DNA of 64,000 nt from CAIVAT01 sp037133475 (lineage in GTDB: Bacteria; Bacteroidota; Bacteroidia; Bacteroidales; FEN-979). Location of the stretch: NCBI GenBank assembly GCA_037133475.1, contig JBAXOB010000010.1:1-64000 (forward strand), in the 5' to 3' direction. Position 1 is the first letter of the stretch; every line of letters starts with the position of its first letter. The position numbers were made by a program, and so were the translations under genes. The notes below the pieces were generated by a model, which ran no database searches, was not told the origin of the DNA, and saw nothing but the letters and a program-made list of their open reading frames with translations. This document shows, piece by piece, positions 26,893-34,661 of the stretch.

Positions 26893-27228
26893 ATGACAAA
26901 GCTACATGTGTTGTGGACCACAGGGGAGAAGGAGGTTGCCATGAAGGTGATCTTCCCTTACCTGGTCAATGCCAAGGCAAATGGCTGGTGGGATGAGATC
27001 AACCTGATCATCTGGGGGCCTTCGGCAAAACTGGCTGCCAATGACAAGGATATTCACCGCCAGCTGCAGGACGTATTCGACAGCGATATGACCGTTGAAG
27101 CCTGCCAGGCCTGCACCGATGCCTACGAAGTCAGCGAAAAGCTGAGGGGGATGGGCATCACGATCCGGTATATGGGAGGACCCTTTACCGAATATATGCA
27201 GAGTGATGCCAAAGTGGTGACCTTCTGA
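26893..27228 (+). CDS. DsrE family protein
   Basis: A 111-residue DsrE-like protein. The fold is suggested by the N-terminal KLHVLWTTGEKEVAMKVIFPYLVNAK, the central strand EINLIIWGPSAKLAA and a C-terminal VEACQACTDAY segment with a Cys-x-x-Cys pair (about residues 75-78). Related proteins handle sulfur or persulfide transfer, but many members have no known activity. No signal peptide is present. It lies 10 bases after the M3 peptidase and is probably cotranscribed. Confidence 0.8.
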   Translation: MTKLHVLWTTGEKEVAMKVIFPYLVNAKANGWWDEINLIIWGPSAKLAANDKDIHRQLQDVFDSDMTVEACQACTDAYEVSEKLRGMGITIRYMGGPFTEYMQSDAKVVTF

Positions 27229-27272
27229 TTTTTATGGATTATTTTGTTTCGTATTTTCATAACCGGAATCGT

Positions 27273-27722
27273 ATGAAAGCATTATGGACATTGCTAACCG
27301 TTTTAATCCTGGCAGGATGCTGCCGTGAGCAGAAAAGCGATCCTTCGCTGCTGATAGCCACCGACAAGGCCTTCAGCCAGATGAGTGTCGACAAGGGGCT
27401 CAGCGCCGCCTTTATCTTTTATGCCGACGACAGTGTTGTCAAGGTTCGCAACGGCAATTTTCCCATCATCGGGAAGGGAGAGATGACCAAGGCTTACAAG
27501 GCCAGGCCCGACACGGGGATGATCCTGAAATGGAGGCCGGTCCGGGCCGATATCGGCAGGTCGAACGACCTGGGATATACCTTTGGAATCTGGGAGCTTT
27601 ACATCAGGGCCAAAGATACCACCCTCTACGGCAACTATATCAGTATCTGGAAGAAACAGGCCGACGGAAGCTGGAAATATGTGCTGGATGCGGGATCGGA
27701 TACGCCAAAACCTGTCCGGTGA
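27273..27722 (+). CDS. NTF2-like (DUF4440/SnoaL type) lipoprotein
   Basis: A 149-residue protein with a lipobox LAGC (lipidated Cys16). The mature region resembles the NTF2/SnoaL cone fold: a first helix with ATDKAFSQMSVDKGLSAAFIFYAD, then strands including WRPVRADIGRSNDLGYTFGIWELY and the last strand WKKQADGSWKYVLDAGS. No catalytic residues can be assigned. The ATG at 27273 is chosen over one at 27234 because the signal peptide starts there. Function unknown. Confidence 0.8.
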   Translation: MKALWTLLTVLILAGCCREQKSDPSLLIATDKAFSQMSVDKGLSAAFIFYADDSVVKVRNGNFPIIGKGEMTKAYKARPDTGMILKWRPVRADIGRSNDLGYTFGIWELYIRAKDTTLYGNYISIWKKQADGSWKYVLDAGSDTPKPVR

Positions 27723-27756
27723 TGTTCGAAGTGTCAATTGAATACCAGGATGAACC

Positions 27757-28128
27757 ATGAAGTTGATTTTAGCCATCGGAGCAGGGAGTTTTATCGGGGG
27801 GATCTCCAGGTACCTGTTGTCGCTGTTTATCCAGGACAGGATTGATACCACCTTTCCTTTCGGCACGCTGACTGTGAATATCCTGGGATGTTTCCTGATC
27901 GGCGTTGTTTTCGGCTTTGCCGACAGGGGCAACATGAGCCAGGAGTGGCGGCTCTTCCTGGCAACCGGCATCCTGGGCGGGTTTACGACCTTCTCCGCCT
28001 TTTCAAATGAAACGGTGGGGATGATGCGCGACGGCCAGTTCTGGTATGCTTCGTCCTACGTCGTTTCAAGTATCGTGCTCGGCCTTGTCGCCACCTTTAT
28101 CGGCATTATGATCGTAAAAATTCTCTGA
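27757..28128 (+). CDS. crcB: Fluoride ion channel / CrcB protein
   Basis: A 123-residue Fluc/CrcB membrane protein with four helices. Signatures are GGISRYLLS (about 15-23), FGTLTVNILGCFLIG (about 37-51) and GGFTTFSAFSNE (about 75-86), where the phenylalanine box lines the fluoride path. It exports fluoride passively as a dual-topology dimer. No fluoride riboswitch was recognised in the 34-base gap before it. DUF190 follows 2 bases after the stop, a common pairing. Confidence 0.95.
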   Translation: MKLILAIGAGSFIGGISRYLLSLFIQDRIDTTFPFGTLTVNILGCFLIGVVFGFADRGNMSQEWRLFLATGILGGFTTFSAFSNETVGMMRDGQFWYASSYVVSSIVLGLVATFIGIMIVKIL

Positions 28129-28130
28129 CC

Positions 28131-28478
28131 ATGGAAGACAATCCAAACGCAAAGTTGCTTCGGATCTTTATCGGGGAATCCGACAAACTGGGACAAAAAC
28201 CCCTGTACGAGGTCATCGTGTTTGAGGCGAAGAAACAGGGACTCTCCGGGGCGACCGTGACGCGGGGCATCATGGGTTTCGGGCCGAATTCCAAGGTTCA
28301 TACCGCCAAGTTGTTTGACATCTCCACCGATCTGCCGCTGATCATCGAGATTGTCGATACCGAGGAGAAGATCAGGGCCTTCACCCTAACGGTGGAGGAT
28401 CTTTTTGAAAAAACAAAATCGGGAGGACTTATCACGCTTGAGAAGGCGGAGGTCATCCGTTATAAGGCCGGCCGATGA
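28131..28478 (+). CDS. DUF190 domain protein
   Basis: A 115-residue protein of the DUF190 family, related in fold to PII signalling proteins. Visible are LLRIFIGESDKLGQKPLYEVIVFEAKKQGLSGATVTRGIMGFG and LPLIIEIVDTEEKI, the two halves of the ferredoxin-like fold. DUF190 genes are very often next to crcB, as here, but their role in fluoride resistance is not established. The stop overlaps the start of nhaA by 4 bases (ATGA). Confidence 0.9.
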   Translation: MEDNPNAKLLRIFIGESDKLGQKPLYEVIVFEAKKQGLSGATVTRGIMGFGPNSKVHTAKLFDISTDLPLIIEIVDTEEKIRAFTLTVEDLFEKTKSGGLITLEKAEVIRYKAGR

Positions 28479-29620
28479 AACTTACAAACCTTTTTGAGGA
28501 TTTTTTTAAAAGTGAGAAAACGGGGGGGCTTACCCTGATCTTCTGTACGGTGATTTCGCTGATCCTTGCCAATTCGGCGTTTCAGACCTCCTACCTTCAT
28601 TTCTGGCATATCAGCCTTGCCGGGAACAGCGTGGAATACTGGATCAACGATGCCCTGATGGCCATCTTTTTCCTGCTCATCGGGCTCGAACTTGAACGTG
28701 AGGTTTATATCGGCGAATTGTCGGACCTGAAGAGCGCCTCCCTCCCTGTTATTGCTGCCATCGGGGGAATGGTGGTGCCGGCGGCGCTTTATCTTGTATT
28801 TAATTCCGGATCAGCTACTCAATCGGGCGCCGGCATTCCCATGGCCACCGATATCGCCTTTGCGGTGGGGATACTCTCCATCCTGGGAAGCAGGGTTCCC
28901 TCGTCGCTGAAGGTCTTCCTGACGGCGCTGGCGGTTATCGACGACCTGGGGGCGATCCTGATCATCGCCATATTTTACACTGGTTCCCTCAGCTTTGTAA
29001 ACCTCTTTGTCGCCTTTGCCATCTTCGGCGGACTGATTATCCTGAACCGCCTTAAAATAAGGAACCTCTTGCCCTACCTGATCGGGGGCGTGGCGATGTG
29101 GTACTTCATGCTCCATTCGGGGATCCATTCAACCATCACCGGCGTTTTGCTGGCCTTTACGATACCATTCGACGGGGGCGTTGAAAAATCGCCATCTACG
29201 AAACTGCTTCATTTCCTGCACAAGCCGGTCGCCTATATCATTCTTCCCCTGTTTGCCCTGGCCAATACGGGCATCGTGCTTGCTGGCGGATGGCAGGTGA
29301 GCCTTACACATGCCAGCAGCCTTGGCATCTTTGCCGGACTGATCATCGGGAAGCCGCTCGGGATTTTCCTGTTTTCGTTCTTAGGTGCAGGAATAGGGCT
29401 CTGCAGCCTGCCGGGCGACCTGAAGTGGAAGCATATCGTGGGGGCCGGTTTCCTGGCCGGTATCGGCTTTACCATGTCGATCTTCATCACCATGCTGGCC
29501 TTTGACCGGGCGGAACTGGTAAACTTTTCGAAACTGGCAGTGCTGGCGGCCTCGCTCATTGCGGGAACCATCGGTTTTTTCTGGCTCAGGGCCAGTTTGA
29601 AGCGGGAAACCCCCGTTTAA
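28475..29620 (+). CDS. nhaA: Na+/H+ antiporter NhaA
   Basis: A 381-residue NhaA. The family signatures FLLIGLELEREVYIGEL (about 66-82) and MATDIAFAVGILSILG (about 123-138) are present, and the ion-binding AVIDDLGAILIIAIFYT has the Asp-Asp pair near residues 156-157. About twelve helices are seen. It couples proton entry to sodium export and pH homeostasis. Its start overlaps DUF190, so crcB, DUF190 and nhaA form an ion-stress operon. The 3' end overlaps the convergent lipoate ligase by 4 bases. Confidence 0.95.
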   Translation: MKLTNLFEDFFKSEKTGGLTLIFCTVISLILANSAFQTSYLHFWHISLAGNSVEYWINDALMAIFFLLIGLELEREVYIGELSDLKSASLPVIAAIGGMVVPAALYLVFNSGSATQSGAGIPMATDIAFAVGILSILGSRVPSSLKVFLTALAVIDDLGAILIIAIFYTGSLSFVNLFVAFAIFGGLIILNRLKIRNLLPYLIGGVAMWYFMLHSGIHSTITGVLLAFTIPFDGGVEKSPSTKLLHFLHKPVAYIILPLFALANTGIVLAGGWQVSLTHASSLGIFAGLIIGKPLGIFLFSFLGAGIGLCSLPGDLKWKHIVGAGFLAGIGFTMSIFITMLAFDRAELVNFSKLAVLAASLIAGTIGFFWLRASLKRETPV

Positions 29621-30600
29621 AACATTCCCCCGACCAACTCCTTCATGGTTATCCCGGAAAAATAGTTGTCGATGTTGAAGGGAAGCAGCGTCTCCCTGAT
29701 CACCGGCTCCTGGTGTGCGACACCGGTGAGAGCAGTTTCAATATCCTCGGTATCGAACTTGCTGAAATAATCGCCGAAGATCTTGATATGCTGAATGATG
29801 CCATTGTGCACGTCGAGATCGAATTCGATGGTGCCGCTCTTTTCGGTCCGCACGATCTTTTTGAAATTGTAGTTGGGCGAATAGCCGAAGTTCCACTCCC
29901 AGGTGTTGTATTTGTTTCGTACCAGTTCATAGATCTTTTCATGATCTTCGGCGGTCAGGTCGAGGAATTTTGCATCAGGATATTTCTCCGCGATATGCTC
30001 CTGGATCAGGGTGGCAAACTGCAGAACATCGATGGGCTCTTTCAGGTGTTCGCTGATGTTGGTAACGCGGCTGCGAACCGACTTCACGGCCTTGTCGGTA
30101 AATTTCAGCGGGTCGGCATGAAGTGCCGCCGCCAGGTCGGGCATGTGGGCGGAGAAGAGGAGGGTGCCATGATGGAGCACCCTGTTTTTCCAGATATGCT
30201 CGGCATTTCCCGAAAACTTCATCCCGTCGATGGTAAGGTCGTTACGGCCTTCAAACCGGGCGTTGATTCCTATTTTTTCAAGAACTTCCAGGATAGGCAG
30301 GGTGTATTTTCTGAAATCGATCAGGCTCTCTTCGTGACCCTTCTGGATAAAAGTAAAGTTCAGGTTGCCAAGGTCGTGGAAAACCGCGCCGCCACCGCTT
30401 AACCTGCGTACCACAGGGATGTTGTTCGACTTTACATAGTCAACGTTGATCTCCGCCAGCGTGTTCTGGTGCTTGCCGACAATGATGGAGGGTGCATTCC
30501 GCCAGAGCATGAAAGAATCCTCTTCGAAATTTTTCAGAACATATTCTTCCGTTGCAAGGTTGAAATAGGGATCGGTGTTATGGCGCCTTATGATGAGCAT
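29617..30600 (-). CDS. lplA: Lipoate--protein ligase
   Basis: A 327-residue lipoate ligase. The N-terminal catalytic domain begins LIIRRHNTDPYFNLATEEYVL and contains IIVGKHQNTLAEIN and the signature RRLSGGGAVFHDLGNLNFTFI (about 65-85); FSGNAEHIWKNRVLHHGTLLF follows. The C-terminal accessory domain is present. It attaches scavenged lipoate to dehydrogenase complexes and the glycine cleavage H protein. It converges on nhaA and is divergent from the acyltransferase at 30694. Confidence 0.93.
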   Translation of the reverse strand: MLIIRRHNTDPYFNLATEEYVLKNFEEDSFMLWRNAPSIIVGKHQNTLAEINVDYVKSNNIPVVRRLSGGGAVFHDLGNLNFTFIQKGHEESLIDFRKYTLPILEVLEKIGINARFEGRNDLTIDGMKFSGNAEHIWKNRVLHHGTLLFSAHMPDLAAALHADPLKFTDKAVKSVRSRVTNISEHLKEPIDVLQFATLIQEHIAEKYPDAKFLDLTAEDHEKIYELVRNKYNTWEWNFGYSPNYNFKKIVRTEKSGTIEFDLDVHNGIIQHIKIFGDYFSKFDTEDIETALTGVAHQEPVIRETLLPFNIDNYFSGITMKELVGGMF

Positions 30601-30647
30601 TTTGTTAATTTTGCAGTAAAATTAAGGTATTCTGGCCAACAGGTCGC

Positions 30648-30655
30648 TATATTTG
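30648..30655 (+). promoter_or_regulatory. Putative -7 element upstream of the LpxL-like gene
   Basis: TATATTTG matches TAnnTTTG and lies 38 bases before the ATG at 30694. No convincing TTG occurs 19-21 bases upstream. Confidence 0.4.
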
Positions 30656-30693
30656 CACACAATTTCCGGTTTAACGCTTTTCAATAATGCCCT

Positions 30694-31569
30694 ATGGATT
30701 ATTTTATTTACCTCATATTCAGGATATTCATTTCAATCTTCCGCTTTATCCCCTTTCGCCTGCTTTTCGGTGTATCCGACCTGATCTGTTTCCTGGTCTA
30801 CCATGGGGCAGGATACCGTAAAACTGTTGTGTTTGACAACCTCCGCAAATCCTTCCCCAATAAATCCGAAGCGGAAATCAAAAAAATCGCGAAGGAATTT
30901 TATCATCACCTGGCCGATATGCTCATTGAGAGCCTGAAGGCCTTTACCATGAAAGAGGAGGAGGTGGTGAAGCGTTATAAATTTTACCATACAGAGTTTC
31001 TCAATGACCTGTACAGGAAGGGGCAGCAGATTATTGTTGTTGCCGGTCATTACGGGAACTGGGAGTGGGCCGGGATTGCCGCGGGCACCCAGATGCTGCA
31101 CAAACCTGTAGGATTTTACAAGCCGCTCTCCAACAAGTTCATTGACGGGTATATCCAGAAGACCCGTGTTCAGGGAAGGTCGAAGCTGGCCTCGATCGTA
31201 AAGACGGCAGAAACCTTTAAAACCGATTGGGGGGAACCTGCCGCCTTCTACATGGTGGCCGACCAGAGCCCGTCGAGTTCGAGGCTTGCCTTCTGGGTTG
31301 ATTTCATGAACCAGGAAACTGCGACGCTTCATGGTCCTGAGAAGTATGCCCGGATTTCGGGGTATCCCGTGGTTTTTGCCTATGTTAAAAAAGAAAAACG
31401 GGGCTATTATTCTGTTGACTTCCGGGTGCTGGAGGCAGATCCAGGAAAAACAAAAACCGGCGAGATAACAAGCCGGTTTATGAAAATGCTGGAAGAGGTC
31501 ATTTTGGCGAAACCCGAATATTATCTCTGGTCGCACCGCCGGTGGAAGCTGAAACGTGTTGCGAAGTAA
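30694..31569 (+). CDS. Lipid A acyltransferase family protein (LpxL/HtrB-like)
   Basis: A 291-residue acyltransferase of the LpxL/HtrB family, which adds a secondary acyl chain during lipid A synthesis at the inner membrane. One N-terminal helix (about 3-30) anchors it. The catalytic H-x4-E motif is in VAGHYGNWEWAGIA (about 115-128), and VADQSPSSSRLAFWVDF is the second conserved block. The C-terminal YLWSHRRWK is typical. Which acyl position it modifies is unknown. It stands alone between lplA and the leftward aconitase-family gene. Confidence 0.9.
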   Translation: MDYFIYLIFRIFISIFRFIPFRLLFGVSDLICFLVYHGAGYRKTVVFDNLRKSFPNKSEAEIKKIAKEFYHHLADMLIESLKAFTMKEEEVVKRYKFYHTEFLNDLYRKGQQIIVVAGHYGNWEWAGIAAGTQMLHKPVGFYKPLSNKFIDGYIQKTRVQGRSKLASIVKTAETFKTDWGEPAAFYMVADQSPSSSRLAFWVDFMNQETATLHGPEKYARISGYPVVFAYVKKEKRGYYSVDFRVLEADPGKTKTGEITSRFMKMLEEVILAKPEYYLWSHRRWKLKRVAK

Positions 31570-31590
31570 CCCGCAGTCCGCCGGGCTGAA

Positions 31591-33399
31591 TTACAGCAAT
31601 CCCCCGTTTTTGTAGATTGCCAGCTGGGCATCATAAAATTTGCCAAGCTGGACCGTTAAGGCGTTTCTCTGGTTGGTCAGGGTTCCCGATACAAAGTCAA
31701 CCGTGACCCTGTCGCCATGCTGCAGACCTGCGGCACCAAGCAAGTCAGGATTATAGGTAAGGATGGGCATGGCTGCATTGATGGCGTTTCTTTCGTAGAT
31801 GGCGCCGTACGATTCGGCCAGGATACAGCTTACCCCCAGCGATTGGAAACAGTCAACCGCCTGCTGGCGGGAACTTCCAGCGCCGAAATTCTTGCCGGTG
31901 ATCACGATGTCGCCCGGCTTTGCCTTCTTTGCAAAATCTTCGTACCCCCTGAGGTTGTCGAAGGTATATTGTCCCATCTCCTTGATGTCGGTGATGGTAA
32001 GATAGCGGTTATGGAAGATCATGTCGGTATCGATGTCATCCTTCTGGATAATCCATACATTGCCTTCGACACAGGTCGGTTTGGCTGTTTTAACCTTCGG
32101 AGCAGCAGTATTGGAAGAGACGTCGCCTTTTCCTGAAGCGGCAAACAGCGTCGGCTGGTCGGGGATCTGGTCGGGGGTGGTGATAAACCCGGCGACTGCC
32201 GAGGCAGCGACGACTGCCGGTGATGCGAGATAAACAAACCCCTTTCCCTGTTTCCCTTCAAAGTTGCGGTTTCCCGTGCTGATGGTCACCTCGCCGGGAC
32301 CGTTTTGTCCCACCTGCCCGGCGGCGCAACCGGCGCAACCAGCGTTGGAGACCATGACGCCGGCCTCCTTGAAGACCTGGATCAGTCCTTCATCCATGGC
32401 CTGGGTCCAGATGGCGTCGGTGGCGGGAACGATCTTTAAGACTACCCCGGGAGCTACTTTCCGGCCCCTGAGCACCGAGGCGGCAATGCGAAGGTCTTCG
32501 ATGCGGCCGTTGGTACAGCTGCCGATAAAACCCGAATCGATCTTCTGGTTGCGAACGGTATCGATCGAGGTGTCGTCGTGGGGGTGACCCGGGCGGGCGA
32601 CCATGGTGACAAATTTGTCTAGATCAAGGTCGAAGGTCCTCTCGTAAACGGCTTCTGCACTGGCTGTTACCATCGGGTAATCCTTGCCGGTGATGCCCTT
32701 TAATTCATTCAGCAGGGCAGGGGAGGTGGGGAATAGGATGATGATGGCCCCCATTTCGGTGCCCATCGAGGAGATGGTGATCCGTTCGGCAAGGGTGAAC
32801 TTTTCGGTTTCCGCACCATAAATTTCGACGGAACAGCCCAGCAGTTTGTTGGCGCCGAAGACCGAAAGCAGGTTCAGCACCACATCCTTGGCGGAGAGGC
32901 CGGCGGGCCTTTTGCCGTTGAGGTTGATCCTGACCGAGGATGGCACTTTGAACCACACGGCTCCCTTGGCCCATGCAGCCGCAATGTCCTGGTCGCCCAT
33001 TCCCTGCCCGAAGGAGGCGATGGCGCCCATGATATTGGCATGCGAATCGGTTGAAACGAAGGTGCTGCCCGGCCACACAAGGCCATTGTCGATGGCCAGG
33101 TGGGTGCCGATGCCTGCATTGACGTCGTATACGCGGATGTTGTTTTCACGGGCGTAAAGCCTGCAATAATGCTGGTTTGCCGCATATTTCTGATCCGAGC
33201 CGCCGGGGTTGCAGTCGAAGGTGAAGATGGTCTTTTTCGGGTCGGCAATGGTAAGTCCGTTGTCGACAAGGTTTTTCACCACGTTGGCGCCGCCAAAATC
33301 GCGTGCGGCGCGGGTATCGATGAATACATCCACAATGTCGCCAGGCTTTACCGACTTCTGACCGGAATGGTCTGCTATGATTTTCTCTATGATTGTCAT
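31591..33399 (-). CDS. Fused aconitase-family hydro-lyase (isopropylmalate/homoaconitate dehydratase-like)
   Basis: A 602-residue enzyme that joins the large and small subunits of the LeuC/LeuD family. The large part (about 1-420) has STDSHANIMGA, SGFIGSCTNGRIEDL and NAGCAGCAAGQ; Cys295, Cys355 and Cys358 are the probable [4Fe-4S] ligands. After a linker (about 420-445) the small swivelling part has DDIDTDMI and GKNFGAGSSRQQA (about 502-514). Such enzymes act in leucine or lysine synthesis or as a citrate-isocitrate aconitase. The dehydrogenase at 34662, on the same strand, likely performs the next step, so the pair could make 2-oxoglutarate or a branched keto acid. Confidence 0.85.
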   Translation of the reverse strand: MTIIEKIIADHSGQKSVKPGDIVDVFIDTRAARDFGGANVVKNLVDNGLTIADPKKTIFTFDCNPGGSDQKYAANQHYCRLYARENNIRVYDVNAGIGTHLAIDNGLVWPGSTFVSTDSHANIMGAIASFGQGMGDQDIAAAWAKGAVWFKVPSSVRINLNGKRPAGLSAKDVVLNLLSVFGANKLLGCSVEIYGAETEKFTLAERITISSMGTEMGAIIILFPTSPALLNELKGITGKDYPMVTASAEAVYERTFDLDLDKFVTMVARPGHPHDDTSIDTVRNQKIDSGFIGSCTNGRIEDLRIAASVLRGRKVAPGVVLKIVPATDAIWTQAMDEGLIQVFKEAGVMVSNAGCAGCAAGQVGQNGPGEVTISTGNRNFEGKQGKGFVYLASPAVVAASAVAGFITTPDQIPDQPTLFAASGKGDVSSNTAAPKVKTAKPTCVEGNVWIIQKDDIDTDMIFHNRYLTITDIKEMGQYTFDNLRGYEDFAKKAKPGDIVITGKNFGAGSSRQQAVDCFQSLGVSCILAESYGAIYERNAINAAMPILTYNPDLLGAAGLQHGDRVTVDFVSGTLTNQRNALTVQLGKFYDAQLAIYKNGGLL

Positions 33400-33818
33400 C
33401 TTTGTGAAGTTTAATTAATAATTGACAAATGCAGGAATTCTTAAAAAGTTAATGCAGGAATGCAGGAATGCAGAAATTGACCAATGCAGGAATTCTTAAA
33501 AAGTTAATGCAGGAATGCAGGAATTGACCAATGCAGGAATTGACCAATGCAGGAATTCTTAAAAAGTTAATGCAGGAATACAGGAATTGACCAATGCAGG
33601 AATTAGGCAAAAAAAGAAAAAAGTATTTGAAATCGAATTTTATGGTCATCTCAGCATTATAAAATTAGTGAATTCCATCATTCCATCATTCCTAAATTTT
33701 CTTCATTCCTGCATTTCTTCATTCCTTCATTCCTTCATTCCTGCATTTTCTTTATTCCTGCATTCCTGCATTTTCTTTATTCCTGCATTCCTGCATTTTC
33801 CTTATTCCTGCATTCGTG
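33400..33818. repeat. AATGCAGGA inverted arrays between the fused dehydratase and HD genes
   Basis: This gap is nearly all repeat. From 33420 to about 33606 a 47-base unit (AATTGACCAATGCAGG, AATTCTTAAAAAGTT, AATGCAGGAATGCAGG) occurs about three times in full plus shorter partial copies. From about 33672 to 33818 the motif runs in the opposite orientation as ATTCCTGC, ATTCCTTC and ATTTTC words. The two arrays can pair as a long hairpin. Open frames here only spell out the repeat and are not considered genes. Confidence 0.85.
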
Positions 33819-34367
33819 TTATTTAAGTCTCTCCCTGAACGGCTCGAAGGTCATGAAATCGGCATGATGCACGATGTATGCCTCCACGGTACGTTTGACC
33901 ATATCCCCTTCGCCCGCATGGGTGGCAATGATATGGCACACGGCAGCGGGTACACCGCACTGTTCGGCAAGGGAGACGCCAGAGAAGGGATGGCGGAGGT
34001 ATTTGCCATATTTTCCCTGGAAAGATTTTCCGTTGGCATCCAATTCGTATTCAAGCAGTTTGCCTACATCGGCAAGGATAGCGCCTGCAATCAGGATATC
34101 CATGTTTACCGGGAGATCATCCCGGAAGAATTCATTCATTTTATTCCCGGCATCGCGGGCTACATGCACCACGCAACGTTTGTGGGCCATGAAGGAAACC
34201 TTCAGGTCGGGCCCGGCCAGCAGGGTAAAGGGAATTTTATTGAGATCGCCGGGGGTGAGTACGCTTCTTTCAAGCGCCACCTCCCAGGTCCTGGCAGTTT
34301 TTTCGCGGAGATCGGGATCCTGGATCCACATCAACTCAGGCCAGAGGGCCAAAACTTCGTCAGTCAT
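33819..34367 (-). CDS. HD-domain-like protein with altered HD motif
   Basis: A 182-residue soluble protein with the layout of an HD phosphohydrolase: His68 in CVVHVARDAGNKM, then GAILADVGKLLEYE where the usual His-Asp pair would be, then His126, His145 and His150 in RHPFSG and CHIIATHAGEG, and Asp170 in VHHADFM. At the key doublet the histidine is replaced by alanine (Ala99-Asp100). The active-site metal may be lost or altered. The gene lies between the fused dehydratase and the dehydrogenase, which suggests a shared function, perhaps regulatory. Whether this pairing is conserved is not known to me. Confidence 0.75.
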   Translation of the reverse strand: MTDEVLALWPELMWIQDPDLREKTARTWEVALERSVLTPGDLNKIPFTLLAGPDLKVSFMAHKRCVVHVARDAGNKMNEFFRDDLPVNMDILIAGAILADVGKLLEYELDANGKSFQGKYGKYLRHPFSGVSLAEQCGVPAAVCHIIATHAGEGDMVKRTVEAYIVHHADFMTFEPFRERLK

Positions 34368-34661
34368 CCTTGTTTCGATTAAAGTGTAAGGTTTCTGTTT
34401 ATTTTAAATGCAAACAATGCAAAGAATGCAGGAATTCAGGAATTCAGGAATTTACTGATGTTGTAATGCTGGAAGGCAGGAATTTAAAGAATATTGCAGC
34501 GTGATACCATTGATAAAACCGGTTGTCCTTTTCATAAGTTTTTTGTCTACCCGCATTAATATTTTTTAATCCTTCCTGCATTTGTCCATTCCAGCATTCC
34601 TGCATTTGTCCATTCCTGCATTCCTGCATTTGTCCATTCCTGCATTCCTGCATTTGTTTTC
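34368..34661. repeat. AATGCAGGA inverted arrays between the HD gene and the dehydrogenase
   Basis: AATGCAAACAATGCAAAGAATGCAGG and GGAATTCA words occupy about 34407-34490. From about 34574 to 34655 a 24-base unit (CATTCCTGCATTTGTC plus CATTCCTG) is repeated about three times in the opposite orientation. The middle part, about 34491-34570, is unique AT-rich sequence. No gene is seen. Confidence 0.8.

Noticed and set aside
27723..27756. Fluoride riboswitch before crcB
   Set aside because: The gap is only 34 bases and lacks the conserved pseudoknot sequence; no room for the aptamer.
33420..33606. CRISPR-like array of 47-base units
   Set aside because: The units are contiguous and built of one short motif; there are no unique spacers of constant length and no cas genes nearby.
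33449..33649. Open frame encoding repeated peptide on the minus strand
   Set aside because: It is produced by the AATGCAGGA repeat alone, has no start context, and similar frames occur in the other arrays (34444-34653).
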